NCBI GenBank assembly: GCA_016763665.1
Contig: JAESTI010000278.1
Location: forward strand, 1-6,704
Origin: Bacteroidia bacterium
GTDB taxonomy: Bacteria > Bacteroidota > Bacteroidia > Flavobacteriales > NORP286
DNA: 6,704 nt
Direction: 5' to 3'
Position numbers and translations under genes: made by a program. The notes beneath the pieces were generated by a model, which worked only from the letters and a program-made list of their open reading frames with translations, made no database searches and was not told the DNA's origin. This document shows positions 4,917 to 6,704 of the stretch, one piece after another. How positions within the stretch are numbered: position 1 is the stretch's first letter; every line of letters begins with the position of its first letter.

Positions 4917-6452
4917 ATGGATAACACCTCAGAAGCAAAACAATCACCTTATGTAGGTGATTCACCCCAAAAATCTCTTATATCAACCATTGAAACACTT
5001 GGAGGCAAGCTTACACCACAAGCAAATGATCTTGAGGAAGCTGTTTTGGGCGCATTGATGATAGACAAGAATGCAGTAGCTGCAGTTATAGATATTTTAA
5101 AACCTCAGAGCTTTTATCATGAACATCATCAGGAAATTTTTAAAGCTATGCAGTCGTTGTTTCATAGATCTGAGCCGATTGATTTATTAACAGTAGCGGA
5201 GGCATTAAGAAAAGCTGAAAAATTGGAAGATGTTGGTGGGGCATTTTACATAACTGATTTGACCAACAAAGTTGCCTCAGCCGCTAATGTTGAAACTCAT
5301 GCCAGAATTATATCGCAGAAATTCCTACAAAGGGAGTTGATTAGAATTTCGACCGAGATCACTGCAATTGCATATGAAGATTCAACCGATGTTTTTGAAT
5401 TATTAGATGAAGCTGAAAAAAAATTGTTTGAGGTTTCTGAAGGAAATCTTCGTAGAAATACAGAAAACATTACACCACTATTAAGCAGGGCAATTGATCA
5501 AATTGAGGCTTTAAAAGACCGCGAAGAAGGATTGACAGGAATACCTTCGGGGTTCACTGAATTGGACAGGGTAACTTCCGGATGGCAAAATTCTGACCTG
5601 GTTATTATTGCTGCGAGGCCGGGTATGGGTAAAACGGCTTTTACACTTTCTCTGGCAAGAAATGCAGCGGTTGATCATGGTCAGGCAGTTGCATTCTTTT
5701 CTTTGGAAATGTCATCAGTTCAATTAGTTAAGCGATTAATATCATGCGAAACAGAAATTCCTGCTGAAAAATTAAGAAATGGGAGTCTCCAACCATATGA
5801 GTGGGAACAATTGCATGCCAAAATAAAAGGATTGGATGATGCTCCAATTTTTATTGATGATACTCCTGCCTTGAATATATTTGAGTTAAGAGCCAAATGC
5901 AGGAGACTAAAAGCCCATCATGATATTAAACTAATTGTTATAGATTATCTTCAATTAATGGGTTCAGTTGGTGACAATAGAAACAAAAATCGTGAGCAGG
6001 AGATCAGTAACATTTCAAGGTCATTGAAAAGTATAGCAAAAGAACTGGATGTTCCGGTTATCGCACTTTCACAATTAAGCCGTGCCACAGAGACAAGAGG
6101 TGGGGACAAACGTCCAATGTTGTCTGATTTAAGGGAATCAGGTGCGATCGAACAAGATGCTGATATGGTAATATTTCTTTACAGACCAGAATATTATGGA
6201 ATCACTGAAGATGAAAACGGCAATTCATTGAGTGGTGTTGCAGAAGTTATTATTGCCAAACACAGGAATGGAGCTCTTAAAAATGTTTACACAAGATTTA
6301 TTGATAAATTTCCAAAATTTGTGGATATGGAAGCTGGGGATTTTGATTTTGAAGAGGGGCTTGGCAATGATAACAATGCCCAAACACGAAATGTCATTAG
6401 AGGGTCAAAAATGAATAACGGTGGTGCGAGTTCCGATTCCTCTCCTTTTTAA
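4917..6452 (+). CDS. dnaB: Replicative DNA helicase DnaB
   Basis: DnaB is the hexameric ATP-driven 5'-3' helicase that unwinds DNA at the replication fork and recruits primase. The protein is 511 residues, normal for Bacteroidota. After a variable leader (1-30), the N-terminal domain starts at KLTPQANDLEEAVLGALM (31-48) and runs to about 140. A linker helix region (about 155-200) leads to the RecA-like ATPase domain. That domain shows GIPSGFTELD (208-217), Walker A ARPGMGKT (233-240), FSLEMS (261-266), Walker B LIVIDYLQLM (339-348), SQLSR (385-389), DLRESGAIEQDAD (404-416) and the AKHRNG arginine-finger region (447-452). All key residues are present and no intein interrupts the gene. The tail (about 480-511) is Asn/Ser/Gly-rich and ends SSPF. 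The ATG at 4917 is the only start before the conserved N-terminal domain. There is no Shine-Dalgarno; a -7 element lies 4 bases upstream. Confidence 0.98.
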   Translation: MDNTSEAKQSPYVGDSPQKSLISTIETLGGKLTPQANDLEEAVLGALMIDKNAVAAVIDILKPQSFYHEHHQEIFKAMQSLFHRSEPIDLLTVAEALRKAEKLEDVGGAFYITDLTNKVASAANVETHARIISQKFLQRELIRISTEITAIAYEDSTDVFELLDEAEKKLFEVSEGNLRRNTENITPLLSRAIDQIEALKDREEGLTGIPSGFTELDRVTSGWQNSDLVIIAARPGMGKTAFTLSLARNAAVDHGQAVAFFSLEMSSVQLVKRLISCETEIPAEKLRNGSLQPYEWEQLHAKIKGLDDAPIFIDDTPALNIFELRAKCRRLKAHHDIKLIVIDYLQLMGSVGDNRNKNREQEISNISRSLKSIAKELDVPVIALSQLSRATETRGGDKRPMLSDLRESGAIEQDADMVIFLYRPEYYGITEDENGNSLSGVAEVIIAKHRNGALKNVYTRFIDKFPKFVDMEAGDFDFEEGLGNDNNAQTRNVIRGSKMNNGGASSDSSPF

Positions 6453-6704
6453 AGTTTGCTAAATTTTTTGGTGTAAATACCACGATTAGTCTTATATCCT
6501 TAAGAAATAAATTCCATACATTTTGTGGTGAAAGGACAGGTCTATGATAGAGATGGCTACAAAACAAGGAGGATTTTGAAGCGAGGGCCTGTGAAGCATA
6601 TCACGTGTTCCGCGCAAAAAACTATAATTGAAACGTAAAACCATCTCGGGACACCTTGATATGTGGCAGCCAAAATCGTACGTAGCTTTTGTGTCATATC
6701 TATC
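6453..6704. other. Region after dnaB without a convincing gene
   Basis: No long ORF and no clear terminator are seen. The short hairpin GGTGTAAATACC at 6470-6481 comes after, not before, its T run. From about 6530 the base composition becomes more balanced. There are two 7-bp inverted repeats: GAGATGG 6550-6556 with CCATCTC 6641-6647, and CATATCA 6597-6603 with TGATATG 6657-6663. A GTG-started ORF of 37 codons (6525-6638) is open but matches nothing I know. The content is otherwise unexplained. Confidence 0.4.

Noticed and set aside
6232..6414. 60-codon frame inside the 3' end of dnaB
   Set aside because: Same strand, shifted frame, wholly inside dnaB, no separate start signal.
6525..6638. 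GTG-started 37-codon ORF after dnaB
   Set aside because: Too short, rare start, no recognisable family and no start signal.

Overview
The window looks like chromosomal DNA from a Bacteroidota bacterium, probably of the Cytophagales/Flavobacteriia type. The reasons are low GC content, near-absence of Shine-Dalgarno sequences, promoter -7 elements of the TAnnTTTG type, and typical Bacteroidota versions of AccA and DnaB. The assignment rests on sequence character and remembered family features, not on a search.

Left part (1-1943). A gene fragment leaves the window at base 1 on the minus strand. A 140-base non-coding stretch rich in inverted repeats follows, then a minus-strand gene for an unrecognised 469-residue membrane protein. 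An 11-base sequence recurs in inverted orientation at both ends of that gene. About 280 bases without a convincing gene follow. This part looks accessory, possibly an inserted single-gene unit.

Middle (1901-2861). A complete tRNA-Asp(GTC) on the minus strand has a well-formed Bacteroidota promoter and a strong intrinsic terminator. Just upstream of it on the same strand is a secreted protein of unknown function. Its C-terminal half resembles, in pattern, the gliding-motility protein GldH.

Right part (2938-6452), the conserved core. accA (carboxyltransferase alpha subunit of acetyl-CoA carboxylase) is on the plus strand. It converges with a minus-strand gene for a two-helix membrane protein with a bacterial PH-like domain. 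That gene appears to carry a one-base frameshift near 4029-4034: a 41-codon continuation stays open in the next frame and ends 12 bases from the accA stop. A 348-base AT-rich divergent intergenic region holds a near-perfect 18-bp palindrome and a -7 element, then dnaB (replicative helicase, intact, no intein). The last 252 bases hold no convincing gene.

accA and dnaB serve fatty-acid synthesis and chromosome replication, and nothing shows that the genes here share one pathway. I found no clear new multi-gene system. The best leads are the frameshift, the GldH-like protein, the -7 elements that touch the dnaB and accA start codons, the dnaB palindrome, and the cassette-like flanks of the 469-residue gene.
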